64,000 bases of DNA. It comes from Acanthamoeba sp. SK_2022b. Its lineage: Eukaryota; Discosea; Longamoebia; Acanthamoebidae. The stretch covers positions 1 to 64,000 of the forward strand of contig JANDJZ010000141.1 in assembly GCA_027943245.1 (NCBI GenBank), given 5' to 3'. The translations under genes were made by a program, and so were the position numbers. Shown here in pieces: positions 1-10,406 of the stretch; position 1 is the stretch's first letter; every line of letters starts with the position of its first letter. Below the pieces are notes generated by a model. It had not been told where the DNA came from, made no database searches, and saw only the letters and a program-made list of their open reading frames with translations.

Positions 1-58
1 CATCCTCAACAGCCCCTTCCGCCTCCAGGTCGCCCCGCCGCCCGGCATGAGCGCCTGA
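1..58 (+). CDS. 3' end of a gene cut by the window edge
   Basis: One frame is open from base 2 and ends in TGA at 56-58, giving a short tail that finishes PPPGMSA. It would run convergently into the next minus-strand gene. Nothing in 18 residues identifies the product, and chance openness cannot be excluded. Confidence 0.3.
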   Translation, partial: ILNSPFRLQVAPPPGMSA

Positions 59-76
59 TGGACAATCCTGGTCGAT

Positions 77-105
77 ATTTATTTATTTATTTATTTATTT
101 ATTTT
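77..105. repeat. (TTTA)n microsatellite between convergent genes
   Basis: A run of TTTA units lies in the 180-base spacer between the convergent 3' ends. Similar TAAA/TTTA runs occur inside introns of this window, for example near 4296-4320. It probably belongs to 3' untranslated or spacer DNA. Confidence 0.8.
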
Positions 106-241
106 GTGGGAAATAAATCGAGCAGAAACACACAACGTGCTTGGTCTGGAGTGCTTAGCATTTACAGGTGGTCGAGCGTAAACGACATATCTATTATGTC
201 GTCGTTTCATTTATTTCTTTTATCTCGTTATTTTTGCACGT

Positions 242-1129
242 TTAGATGCGCCTGGTGGCGCCAGCGTGGCCAAGAGTGGAGCCGGCGCCGAGGCCAGCGG
301 TGGCGGGCTCGATGCCCTGCTTGAGCAGACGGCCCTCCTCCTTCTTCATCGGGTTGTGCGTGAGCGTGCCCTGGACCTCCTTCACCGTGCCCTTGAGCTT
401 CTGGCCAATGGTGGCGTGGTGGGCGCCCGCCGTGGTGGAGCCAGGCATGACGCCCCTCTGGTCGGCCGTGGTCTGGTGCATGAGGCCGGTCGACGAGAGG
501 CGCGGCTGCTCGACCACCGCCGGGAGCATAACGTCCCTCTCCGCGATCATGTCCTTCCTCTCGGTGGTGATCTCGGTCCTGACGACGGGCTGGATCTGGT
601 GCTCCCTCTCGTGGATGACGGGCTGGATGTGGTGCTCGCGCCTGACCTCGACGGGCCTCTCCACGACGACCTCGCGCTCAACGATGGGCTGGTGCTCCAC
701 CACGTTGGTCGGGCCCCGCATCAGCGTCGGGTTGAGGCCAGTGCCGGTGGCGCCGGCCAGAGGCAGGCCGGTTCCGGTGAGGCCGTGGCTGTGCTTGCGG
801 TCGTGCTTGTGCGCCTTGTTCTGGTGCTTGAGGGCCTTGCGCTCCTGCTTGGAGAGGTGCTTGTTGTTGCCCACGAGGCCAGAGTTGAGGCCAGAGTTGG
901 GGAGCACGCTGGTGGCCGTGGCGCCGGGCATCAGAGTGGAGCCAGGAGTGCCCATCATGGGAGCCGCAAGAGGAGCGGCGCCGGTGGGCGCAAGCGTGGA
1001 GCCGGGAGTGGACATCATGGGAGCGGCGAGAGGAGCGGCGCCGGTGGGTGCAAGCGTGGAGCCAGGGGTGGACAACCTGGGAGCAGCGCCAGCGTTTGAG
1101 AGGATGGGGGTGGTGTTGAGGTTCGACAT
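242..1129 (-). CDS. Repeat-rich hydrophilic protein with CsbD-like tail
   Basis: Intronless frame of 295 residues from ATG at 1129 to TAA at 242. Residues about 19-75 contain three imperfect 20-residue repeats built on TPGSTLAPTGAAPL, visible as roughly 60-base DNA repeats at 940-1075. A Lys/His-rich stretch follows (about 90-115), then a charged central part with repeated VEREVVVERPVE and HEREHQIQPV patterns. The last third includes IGQKLKGTVKEVQGTL, which resembles the CsbD-like stress-protein motif (GxxKGxxxxxxGxL). There is no signal peptide or membrane segment. The composition resembles fungal and amoebal stress-induced or cytoplasmic hydrophilic proteins; a stress role is inference. The alternative frames on the other strand are open only because of the repeats. 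Confidence 0.75.
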   Translation of the reverse strand: MSNLNTTPILSNAGAAPRLSTPGSTLAPTGAAPLAAPMMSTPGSTLAPTGAAPLAAPMMGTPGSTLMPGATATSVLPNSGLNSGLVGNNKHLSKQERKALKHQNKAHKHDRKHSHGLTGTGLPLAGATGTGLNPTLMRGPTNVVEHQPIVEREVVVERPVEVRREHHIQPVIHEREHQIQPVVRTEITTERKDMIAERDVMLPAVVEQPRLSSTGLMHQTTADQRGVMPGSTTAGAHHATIGQKLKGTVKEVQGTLTHNPMKKEEGRLLKQGIEPATAGLGAGSTLGHAGATRRI

Positions 1130-1590
1130 TGCGGTTATTGTAGAACGTGTAGTGGTGCTGGTGTTGGTGATTTGCTTTGGTTAAAGGTAGTTTGTTATGG
1201 TTGATGTCGGCGGTTGGCTCCGATTTATGTGGCCGGCCCAGTGAGCTGCTCGCGGTGATTCTGGCTCGCTTGGGGCATCCAACGAAAGGGCCCCGCCGTG
1301 CTGTGAAAATTCGGCGGGACCAAGAAAATCGGACTGAAGAGCTTGTTGAGGACTTGACGTGGTCTTTGGTCGCGTGCGCTGCCAGTCCTGGTTGCCATAG
1401 GTCCACTCCTCTTCGCTTCCGTGGCTGCGCGAGAAGTGGAATCCCATCGGTTCGATGTGGCCAGAGGAGCGCTTTTCCACCGGGCCCTCGATGAGTACCT
1501 GACTTCGTGGGTGAGTTCATCTTGCTGGGCGCCTCAAGTGATCCTGCATCCAGCGGCAGCGCACCTGTGCTAACTGGGGCAAAAGGAGAT
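1130..1590. other. Intergenic: promoter side of the repeat-rich gene
   Basis: No supported gene. The first about 50 bases should be 5' untranslated sequence of the minus-strand gene starting at 1129. Frames open here on either strand lack motifs, signal peptides or plausible splice partners. An AAAA run at 1581-1584 reads TTTT on the minus strand and can serve as the pol III terminator of the adjacent tRNA-Lys. Confidence 0.5.
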
Positions 1591-1663
1591 AGCCGACCGT
1601 GGGGCTCGAACCCACGACCACAAGATTAAGAGTCTTGCGCTCTACCGACTGAGCTAGGACGGC
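1591..1663 (-). tRNA. tRNA-Lys (anticodon CTT)
   Basis: The reverse complement folds as a 73-base cloverleaf without intron. The D arm contains TAGCTCAGTCGGTAGAGC, the anticodon stem CAAGA/TCTTG encloses the loop CTCTTAA (anticodon CTT), and the T arm has GTGGG/CCCAC around TTCGAGC. The acceptor stem pairs except for a T-T mismatch at 5:68. The internal A and B boxes match nuclear pol III genes. A TTTT terminator follows within 10 bases. The CCA end is not encoded, as expected for a nuclear tRNA. Confidence 0.95.
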
Positions 1664-1760
1664 TGATGCGGTGGTACTATGTGCTCCTGTTGCAAAACGC
1701 TCTCCTGTTGCGTGGACGTATGGAGCTGCTTCTCCAGGAGCAGAGGAAGAGCAAAAGATA

Positions 1761-1831
1761 TGCATCCGCCGGGAATTGAACCCGGGTCTCCCGCGTGGCA
1801 GGCGGAAATCTTGCCACTGGACCACGGATGC
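1761..1831 (-). tRNA. tRNA-Gly (anticodon GCC)
   Basis: The reverse complement is a 71-base intronless cloverleaf starting GCATCCGTGG and ending CGGATGCA, with a fully paired acceptor stem. The anticodon loop CTGCCAC carries GCC and the T loop is TTCAATT. A TTTT terminator lies just downstream at 1753-1756 (minus strand). It sits about 100 bases upstream of tRNA-Lys in the same orientation, so the two are closely spaced pol III genes. Confidence 0.95.
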
Positions 1832-2114
1832 CGCTTAAACTACCGGCCCATATAGTGCATTTGGTGCAAATAGATCGGCATGTGCGATCCAGGCAGTTCG
1901 GGTCGGAGTTGCGTGCTCCTTGTCTTGCCGAGTACAATATCTCTGTTTTCATTTTCTTGCCATACAAACACGTAGTGTTGTCCACTGGTGACTATGAATA
2001 AGCATTGACCAATAGGAACCTGCACTTAACCTGATGTTTTTTGAGGTCTCTCAATGAACAGTCAGTGATACATCATTCTTTCCCTTGCGACTCGACTCGG
2101 AATCGGACTACGAA
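1832..2114. other. Intergenic, nothing recognised
   Basis: This 280-base AT-moderate spacer between tRNA-Gly and the 3' end of the receptor kinase shows no gene or clear repeat. Confidence 0.5.
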
Positions 2115-5100
2115 TCAGACGGGCAGGTCGGCACACATTTGGTTGAGTATCATAAGAACGTGGTCCATCGACGGCCGCTTGGCGGGCTTGCGGTGCCAGC
2201 ACGACTTCATGAGCCGGCGATAGGCCTGCGGGCAGTCCGCCGGTACTGGCGGCCGCTTGCCGTCCAGCACGTCCCGCACCATGTCGGCCATGCCGCAGCT
2301 GTCGTTCTCGTACGGCAGCTTCCGTGTGAGCACTTCCCACATCACGATGCCGAACGAGTACACGTCGGCCTTGTATTCCTGGCCATGGCCCCCTTCGTCG
2401 TCGTCGCCGTCGCGGGGCTGGTCCGCAGGGAGGAGCACCTCGGGCGCCGTCCACGCGGGTGTCCCGCATCGAGTCATAGTGGCGTTCTCGTGTTTGATCG
2501 TCGCGAAGCCAAAGTCGCCCACCTTGACGTTGCGCTGATCGTCAACGAGCAGGTTGGAGCTCTTGATGTCGCGGTGCATGATGCCCTTGGAGTGCAGGAA
2601 ACCGAGGCCCAGGGCCGCCCCCCGAAGCATGGACAGGCGCTCCTCCCAGCCAAGCTTGGCCGGGCTCGACAAGAGGTCCCGCAGGCTGCCGCGCGAGACG
2701 AGCTCCATGACGAGCATGAGGTTGCCATCGGCGATGGAGAGGCCGATGAGCTGGACGATGTTGGGGTGGGAGATGGAGGACAACATGGCGGCCTCCTTGC
2801 GCATGCGGCGCATGCCCTGGTCGTCCAGGCGAGAGGCGAACAGCCGCTTGATGGCCACACGCATCCCGAGGTACTCACCCTCCGACACCTGGCCGAAGCT
2901 GCCCTCGCCGATGCGCTCGCCCACGCGCAGCCGGGCACCATCGATGATCCACGAGCACGCGTTGGACGAACACAGGCCCTTGCCCGGCCGAGGCTTCTCG
3001 TCCTGGTCCAGCATGAGCGCGAGGTCGGCCCTGTCCTCCTGGGACATCTCGCTCGGGACCAACAGCGACGGGCCCCCGTCCTCCTCCGCTCCCGCCAGCC
3101 ATACGCCGTCGGCCAGGCTGGCGGTGGCGCAGGCTCGGGCGAAGGGGGCCGAGCAGAGCGCGGCGCGGGGTGGGCAGAGAACGTTGAGCCGACAGGCCTC
3201 GCTGTAGCTCGTGGCCTCGTAGGTGGTGGCGGTGTGGTCGTTGGGAAGGCTCAGACTCGTGCCGTGACGGTAGTGCAGCGACACGCGGGATAGCTCGGCG
3301 ATCTTGCGCAGCTCGGGCGTGGTCGCAGGCGTGGTGAGCAGCGCCAGCGCGAACGAAGCGGCCTGGGGCGGCCGGGCAAAGGCCAGCATGTAGGTGCCGC
3401 CGCTGTGCAGGTGGGCGCGGGAGAACAGGTAGCCCTTGTGGATGAAGCAGTGCTGGCGCACGAGCGTGCCGTAGGCCTCGATCGTGCTGTCGGCCTCGGA
3501 GGGGTTTTGCAGCCAGAGCTCGTCCAGGCCAGCCAGGTCGCATACGACGAACGAGACGTCGCGCCGCGGAATACCGCGGCGGTAGTCGTCGTACTGGGTG
3601 TTGCCGCCCGAGGAGGTCGACGCGTAGTCGCTCGACCCCACCGCGTGGCCTCGACCCAGGCCGCTGCTGCTCGTGCCGCTGCTCGACGAGAAGGCGCTCG
3701 TGCCGGTGCCGCCTCCCACCTCCTTCTTGATGCCCTCCAGGTTCGTGATGATGGCGTCAAACGTGGGGCGCGATGTCGGGTCGCGATCCCAGCAGCGCTG
3801 CATGAGGCTCACGTACTCGAGCTCCCCGTCCCGCAGGCCTTGGGGCACGTGCGGTCGCAGGTCGTTTCTGATGACGGCCACGGCGATCTGGGCCGGCTGC
3901 ATGCCGTCGTACAGGATGTCGCGCGTGAGCAGCTCCCATAGGACGATTCCGAACGAGTACACGTCGGCCAGGACGTGGTCGACGTCGACCTGGTCGCTGA
4001 GGACTTCGGGAGACATCCACGGCACGGTGCCCATGGGCACGCGCTCCTTGCGGACGGCCTTGCACGAGTCCTTGAACTTGGTGAGCCCAAAGTCGGCCAC
4101 CTTGACGTTCCACTTGGCGTCGAGCAGCAGATTGAGCGACTTGAGGTCCCTGTGCACGATCTCGGATGAATGGAGGAAGTGCATGCCCTTGGCCGCCTGG
4201 TGCGCGATCTTGACCTTGAGCAACAGCGGCAGCTCGGGAATGAGCTCGTTATGCAACAGCTGCGACAGTGTCACATTAGTCCAGGCATTTAAGTCATAAA
4301 TAAATAAATAAATAAAATAATGATATTTTTTTAAAAAAGCAAGAGCCAGAGGATGAACATACGTCGTAGAGCGAGCCCAGAGCCATGTGTTCCATGACGA
4401 TGCAGAGGCGCGGCGGCTTGACTGAGGCGGCCATGAAAAGAACGACGTTGGGATGCCTGAGGCGAGACATGATCTCCACCTCGTCGCTGAAGCTCCTGGT
4501 GGACTCCTTGGTGATGGCGTCCGGGCTCATGACCTTGACCGCCACTTCTGTGCCCTTCCACATGGCCTTGTGCACGGCGCCGAAGCCGCCTTGGCCCAAC
4601 TGCTCGCCGAGCTCGAGCTCCGCAAAATCGATCGTGAACTCGTCCAGGCTGCGGCGCTCCTTCTTGCGGACCAGCAGGAGGGCCATCACGATGGTGGCCA
4701 GTATCAGGCACAGCACGAAGGCGCCCACCGGCAGCGCGACTCCGAGGGCGATGGCCACCACGGTGTCGTCCGAGCCACTGGAGGTCGCAGACTCGCAGAA
4801 CTTGCCAGTCCACCCGGACAGGCAGACACACTTGCTAGTCGCGGAGCAGGTTCCGTGGTCCGAGCAGAGCAAACCCTCGGGTGTGACGCAGCCGTGGACC
4901 TGGCTCACGTACTGACCGTCGCAGGTGATGTCGTCGACGAAGAGCAGCATGCGCCGCTTGAGCCGCTCGGACGCGACGCTGGCCACGACGGCGGCGTAGG
5001 TGGAGGCCAGGGAGGTGGCCTCCGGGGCGGTCTGACTCCAGTAGATCCAGTCGGCCAGGGCCTTGGCCTTGGAGCAGTCGCTCATGTCGCGTGTGTAGAC

Positions 5101-7014
5101 AAAGACGCGCTGGTAGGCCGCGATGGGCCAGCTGTCGGGGTCAGAGCTGAGGACGAGCGCGCCTTCGGGATCGCTGGCATCGCCGGCGTCCGATGCGACG
5201 GCGGCCTGTACCGACGACTGGGTAGCCTCCACCGCTTTCTGCGCCGAGTTGAGCATCATCGCCTGATTGACGTCGCGCGCGTCGGTGACCACCTGCGGAG
5301 CGGGCCACATCGCAAACGAGTAGGGTGTAGTGCTGAGCGTGGTCGGAGTGGTCGTCGAGCACAGCGTGCGGTTGTCTGCCGCTACCGGCAGCACAGCGCC
5401 CGGACCGGCCTGCACCGCCGCGGCAAAGGCCGGGACAGACGCAAGCGCCTTGGTGAAGACGGCCCGGACATTGGAAGAGCCGCCGCACTCGAGCACGGGC
5501 ACGATGGTGGCGTTAGGCAGGGCGATGCCCGGGTTGAGCTGCTGGATGCGCGAGTCGTCCCAGCGCACGATGGTGTTGAGGTAGATGCCTGCCACCACCT
5601 CGAGGTCAAGCAGGAGGCTGACCGAAGCTAGCTCAGGCACGTTGTAGGCCGGCACGATGGCGTAGGCGATGGCTGTCATGGGCTGGGCGTCGGGCACCTG
5701 AGTCTGCTGTGCGGAAGAGAGCTGGGAGCTGGTCACGCCGTAGTCGATGTCCCTGAAGAGCAGCTCCTGCTTGGTGGCGTTGGCCGTCGAGTGGACGTAC
5801 TTCATGCTGAAGCTGGTCGAGCTGAAGGCCTCGGCCCAAGACGTGAAGACAAAGAAGGGCTCGCCCATGCCGATGAGCACGGGCGTGGACAGGGCCCGCT
5901 TGCCGTCGCAGTTGATCTTGTACATCTCGTCGATGAGTCGCCTCTTGTAGGGATTGGTGAGCGGGGCAAAGGCCACCGACTCAAACAGGTCGCCCACGCC
6001 GTCGTTGGTCTCGACCCAGCTGAGGAACAAGAGAAGCTCCTGAACGCGCGAGCAGTCGAGCTGGCTGCTGGCGGTGCGGTTGCCCGAGAGCGTAATGTAG
6101 CTGACGAAGCTCATGGGCCACGACTCGGCGCCCGGTGCGTCGAGGATACTAAAGACCAGCTGGCCCGAGTGGATCTCGTCACGATAGTCGTCCATGGCGG
6201 ACTGCACTGCCGCCGGGCTGCCCTCGACCAAGTTGCCGGCCTTGTTGATCATATGGATGTAGGTAAGGTTGATCTCGTCGGCGGCGTTGCGCTCCATGTA
6301 GCCCATGCAACCTGGGTTGGCCTTGATATAGTCGATGCGCCACTGGCCGACTTCGAACGGCGGCCCGGTCACTCCGCGGCCCTCGAGTATGGAGGGCAGC
6401 TTCTCCAGCTGGTTGCCATTGTTCAGCAGCTCCTGCCGCACGGTGTCGTTGAAGACCTTGAGGGCGTCCTTGAAGACGGCCGTGTAGCCCCTAGCGTTCT
6501 GCGACGGCCCCCAGTAGCTCAGGGTGATGTTGATGTTTGGCAGCTTGTCGGCAAAGGCCGGATTGAAGGCCTTGATGGCGGGGTCGTCCCAAGTTACTAT
6601 GGTCCCGTACCATATCATCGCCATCGTGTTGCCGTCCATGACCACGGTCTCGTTGGCCGCCAGGTAGGGCTCGAGGTTGTAGGCCATGACGAGGGGCGTC
6701 CCCATCATCGGAATTTGAATGCCGTCGAAGGGGTCCAGGTCGACACCGCCCAGAGGCACGTCGGAGATGAAGAAGTCGATGAGACCCTCCTTGTAGTCGG
6801 TCAGAGCCTGCGGAACGGTGCTCGCCTCGAAATCTACACGCACCGAGTCCCTCGCATATGTGTAGACCTCGCCCAGCTTCGCGAAGAGGAGACCCGAGTT
6901 GATGGGCCCGGAGCCGCGCACGTTAGCTTCGCTCGTCGCCAAGAACGCGGCAAAGGAGAAAGCAATGATCAGAAGCGTAGCGGTCTGGCCGCTCGGCATC
7001 CGGGAGCCGGTCAT
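2115..7014 (-). CDS. Receptor-like kinase: PstS-like ectodomain, two kinase domains
   Basis: Two exons (7014-4363 and 4259-2115) join in phase across a 103-base GTATGT...CAG intron that splits the first kinase domain after GSLYD; the predicted protein has 1,598 residues. In order: a signal peptide (about 1-30); two tandem phosphate-binding-protein (PstS)-like domains, each with a VxWDDPxI/VRWDDSRI and LPNxxI pattern; an EGF-like Cys module; one TM helix (about residue 795); a TKL-type kinase with GQGGFG, VAVK, HRDLKSLNLLLD and DFG; a degenerate nucleotidyl-cyclase-homology domain; and a second kinase with GEGSFG, VAIK, HRDIKSSNLLV and DFG. Both kinases look catalytically intact. The cyclase-like part lacks the usual metal-binding Asp pattern. 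Such receptor kinases are expanded in Acanthamoeba (known); sensing of an external ligand such as phosphate is inference. The start was chosen because it gives the signal peptide; an upstream in-frame ATG at 7125 does not. Confidence 0.9.
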
Positions 7015-7575
7015 GGCTTGCTTGGTTAGGGGTAGGGTGAGGAAAGAGGCAAGGCTCGGTGGGGAGGTTGATTTCACTTGAACTGGCCCGCACGTCCTCC
7101 AATCACACAAAGGTGAATCAGCCATTGGACTCTATTTTGTGCGTATTCAAAAGACACTCACCTGTGCAGGCCAATCACACGGTCTTCTCATCACGCAGCG
7201 ATTGGAATCTATTCTGGCGCCCTCGTTGTAGGCCTTCACCGGCGAGCGTAGACTACCGTGCGCCCTGGTGCGCAACCGCCAGGGTCACCTGAACTAGTGG
7301 TCAGACGGAGCTTGCAAGAACTATTTTGGGTGAGAATCAAAGACACACCGGATTGGTGGGCTAAACGACCACACCGCAGAAACAAAAGTGGTTGGTCACA
7401 CTTGAGTTCATGTTGTCACCGTGAACTGTTGGCCCCTGGTACCACTGCTACCAATGCCTGCTTTGGGTTTGCCTCGGGAGTACCTATTTAATGCCACAAG
7501 ACCTACCACTCAAAACAACTACAACCAACAAACAAACAGTATACCAACACACCCACTTTCACAACTACCAACAAT
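7015..7575. promoter_or_regulatory. Shared upstream region of two divergent genes
   Basis: The 560 bases separate the divergent starts of the receptor kinase (minus) and the secreted RidA-like gene (plus). A TATTTAA sequence at 7485-7491 lies 85 bases before the RidA ATG and is a plausible TATA box. The following A/C-rich leader ends CAACAATATG, a start context also seen at 17575-17583. No other gene is supported here. Confidence 0.45.
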
Positions 7576-8184
7576 ATGAAACTCGTCTGCTTCGCCGTCT
7601 TCCTCGCTTGCCTCGCGCTGGCCTCTCAGGCTTTGGCGATCAACCATATCGACTGCGTCAAGTGGTACAACTCGCCCAACCAGCCGCCCTCGACCGGCAC
7701 GTGGTCCTACGTGGCCAAGGTGTCCCCCCTGTGCCGCGAGGTAATCTTCGCTGGCGCCCGCGGCTGGAGCCTCAACGGATCGCAGACCGACCTCACCCAG
7801 CCCAACGGCGAGTACATCCGCATCAAGCAGGCCTTCCTCAACATCAAGACCGTGGTCGAGGAGAACGGCGCCACCCTCAAGGACATCACCTTCCTGCACG
7901 TGGCATGCAATGACCTCGTCCGCTGCCGCCCCATCGTGAACCAGGTGCAGATCGAGCTGTGGGGACCCATCGACCAGGCCAACCCCAACCACCCTCCTCG
8001 CGGCATCTTTGGTGACTTCACCTTCAACGGCCTCGACTGCCTGCGCGCCGACGGCAGCTACTACAGGGGTGCCGTGGGCGCCACCGGCCAGGTGGTCTGC
8101 CAGCCGGGCGACAAGCCCATCGGCGACATCATCGAGATCAGCCCTCGCTTTGCCGTCCCCATCCAGAACTCGTTCCCCTTCTGA
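7576..8184 (+). CDS. Secreted RidA/YjgF-like protein
   Basis: Intronless, 202 residues. The first 20 residues (MKLVCFAVFLACLALASQAL) are a clear signal peptide. The body matches the RidA/YjgF/L-PSP layout: a beta strand with EVIFAGARGW, a helix IKQAFLNIKTVVEENGATLKD, and a second strand FLHVACNDLVRC, with family-like ending near EISPRFAVP. RidA proteins hydrolyse reactive enamine/imine intermediates and are normally cytosolic or mitochondrial; the active-site Arg usually sits in the V..T/V..CR segment, and an Arg is present in LVRCRP. An additional Cys-containing insertion (DCLRADGSYY to VVCQPG) is not typical. Export to a vacuole or the medium suggests a changed role (inference). Confidence 0.7.
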   Translation: MKLVCFAVFLACLALASQALAINHIDCVKWYNSPNQPPSTGTWSYVAKVSPLCREVIFAGARGWSLNGSQTDLTQPNGEYIRIKQAFLNIKTVVEENGATLKDITFLHVACNDLVRCRPIVNQVQIELWGPIDQANPNHPPRGIFGDFTFNGLDCLRADGSYYRGAVGATGQVVCQPGDKPIGDIIEISPRFAVPIQNSFPF

Positions 8185-8562
8185 AGGAAGAAGCTAGAAG
8201 TACACCATTGTAGTTTATTGTAGTTTATGTATGTTTTAGTAAAATGGTCATTTACGCCATTTGAACAACACCCTCACCCTTATCATTGGTGGAAGGCCGA
8301 CGGCGGGGCCGTTCCAGTTCACCCATTGGTTTCCAACTATAGCCCTGGGATCCCAGCCAACCAGCTCTGGAACAACTTAAACTCGTTTTTGATTGGAGGA
8401 AGCAGGCAACTGGACGTCCAATCCCGCGCCACCATCAGCACACCAAACCCCTCAATAGGAAAGCGAACCCACGTGGCGAGTGGTGCAATGTATGTACACT
8501 GTTTTATTATTGTGAGCGACCCACACAAGGGGGGGGGGGGTGAAAAGATGAAGAGAGAAAGA
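8185..8562. other. Convergent 3' spacer
   Basis: The region lies between the convergent ends of the RidA-like gene and SYF2. It should hold both 3' untranslated regions. It contains a run of about 12 G at 8529-8540 immediately past the SYF2 stop. No gene is seen. Confidence 0.5.
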
Positions 8563-9808
8563 TCACAGGGCGGTGCCGCGCTCGAGGTTCTGCTTGATCT
8601 CGGAGGTGTAGGGGTCGTAGGCTCGCGACAGCTTCTTGTTGAACTTCCTGTTCCTGTCGTTGATGTAGGTGACGTCCTCGTCCTCCAGATGGGTCCTCCT
8701 CCTGCTGAACTCCTTGCGGCGCTGGAACCTGCACGACGCGTCACAACGCGTGAGCGAGTTGCTCGTTTGCGTTGCGACACAACGCACACGCACAGAGGCG
8801 AGGATGTGTAGCGTACACTTTGCTGAGTTCCCTTCTCATGCCATTGACCTTGTCGCGCGGGATGGCCTGCGAGTCTTGGCCGTAGCTCAGGTAGTCGGCA
8901 TCTCTGTAGAAGTCCCCTCCCTGCCGTTGGACGCGTGCGTGCGTGCGGTGAGAGACCGGGATGCTCTACAACAACAACAACGAGTGCGGAGGGTCTACGA
9001 ACCTTGGCCTCTACCTGGGCCTTCTTCTTGTCGTACTCCTCCTTGGAGAACCCGTTGTCCTTCAGCCGCTTCTTGTAGGCATTGTACTGCGCGTCGGTGC
9101 CGAACTCTGTGGAGCGGCCAAGAGAGAGAGAGGAACCGGTGAGACGACAAGCGCCTGAACGTTGGCTGCGCAGGCTTGTGTAGTGGTGGTAGTAGGAGAA
9201 GTAGTGGTGCGTACTCTCCCAGCCGAAGGAGGCGTCGGTGCGGGCCTTCTTCTTCTCCTTCTTCTTGAGCGAGCCCTCGGCAGCTTCGGCGGTGGTGTTG
9301 AGCAGCTTCTTCTTCTCGTAGTCGCCCCCCTTCTCCTCCATTTCCCTGCGCTCGGTCTCCTGCTGCTCGTAGTACTCGAGCTTTCTGCGCTTGGCCTCGG
9401 CCTGCGGATCGTGCTGGCGCTGATCCTCTTCGATTACGGCCTTGCGGTTCTCGTTCCTTCAAAGGAAAAGAACAGAAAGGTGAGCTACGGCCAAGCACAC
9501 CAAATATTGGGATTGATGGAGAAACTCTAAGTCAAACATTCATTCACCCCCTCCTCGCGACAAAATGGAGAATTTCGCGTTGGCGTTATGAATTTTGGAG
9601 ATTATGCGCAGGTGAGCGAGAGGTACCTGCTCTGTTTCAGTTTCTTCCTCAATTCGGCGACCTTGCGCTCGCGCGGGGTTAGATTCTTGAATTCATCGAC
9701 TCGCTGCTCATACGTCTTTTCCCCATCTTCCTCCTCCACATCCACGCGCTCCCTCTTCCTCGGGAGGGGATTGTCAACTTCCGAGTAGCTGTAAGCGATT
9801 TCAGCCAT
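8563..9808 (-). CDS. SYF2: Pre-mRNA splicing factor SYF2
   Basis: Five exons (9808-9627, 9456-9215, 9106-9003, 8920-8819, 8721-8563) sum to 789 bases, 262 residues, with every junction in phase. The protein aligns along its length with SYF2: RNENRKAVIEEDQR, KLEYYEQQE, GGDYEKKKLL, FGTDAQYNAYKKRLK, then FYRDADYLSYGQD and the strongly conserved C-terminus with YINDRNRKFNKKL and YTSEIKQNLERGTAL. SYF2 is a component of the Prp19/NineTeen-associated spliceosome (known). Length is close to human SYF2 (243). The acceptor of exon 5 was chosen at 8722 rather than the nearer CAG at 8731 because only that keeps frame. Confidence 0.93.
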
Positions 9809-10406
9809 CTTCCACTAGATACAACAAAATGAAAAAAACGTCTCTGGCTGACTCTGATGAAAAATTATTCTGATGAAAAAAAAGAGAAAAAGACAGAAGG
9901 AAAGGATAAATTTCTTGTAAACTGGTCAGCTCTTCAGCTTCACAGTTCCTGACAAGACCACAGTGTAAGCAGTTAGCCAGGAATGATTATCAACACACCC
10001 AGCCACTGCAATAAGTCCAACTTTCACATGTTCCACCAGGTGGCTTGTGTGGTATCATGTATATATCATAACCACCACCAAGAGAAAAGCCAATCTCCCA
10101 TGTGGCAGTGAGGAGGACACCTTGGTGCAGTTGTGACAATCCAGATTTTGAGGAAGCAACATTGCATCAGGGTGGAAGCAGTGGTAGTGATGAGAAACAG
10201 GAAGCAGACTTGGAGAGCAGATAGAGGTGAGAACATCATCAGCATGGAAGTACCTAATGATGTTCCCACAATTTTCCCAGTGCATGTGCTTTAATCTACT
10301 TTCACTTGCTCTCCATTCACATTCAAACAATAGCCTGTTCAGAATGAGCTTACAACTGTGTATGAAGGGGGAAGAGCTCTGAAGTGGCTGAGCCACTTAG
10401 GCATCC
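9809..10406. other. Intergenic, AT-richer DNA
   Basis: Upstream of SYF2 the first tens of bases include A-rich sequence. The rest has lower GC than the surrounding genes and no open frame with recognisable motifs. It resembles the other gene-poor AT-richer blocks at 17-20 kb and 60-61 kb in texture. Confidence 0.4.

Noticed and set aside
246..1184. Long plus-strand frames opposite the repeat-rich gene
   Set aside because: They are mirror frames of a GC-rich repetitive coding region, with Arg/Pro-rich translations and no plausible start or domain.
1517..1985. Minus-strand ORFs through the two tRNA genes
   Set aside because: Their translations are read straight through the tRNA-Lys and tRNA-Gly cloverleaves; the RNA genes explain the sequence.
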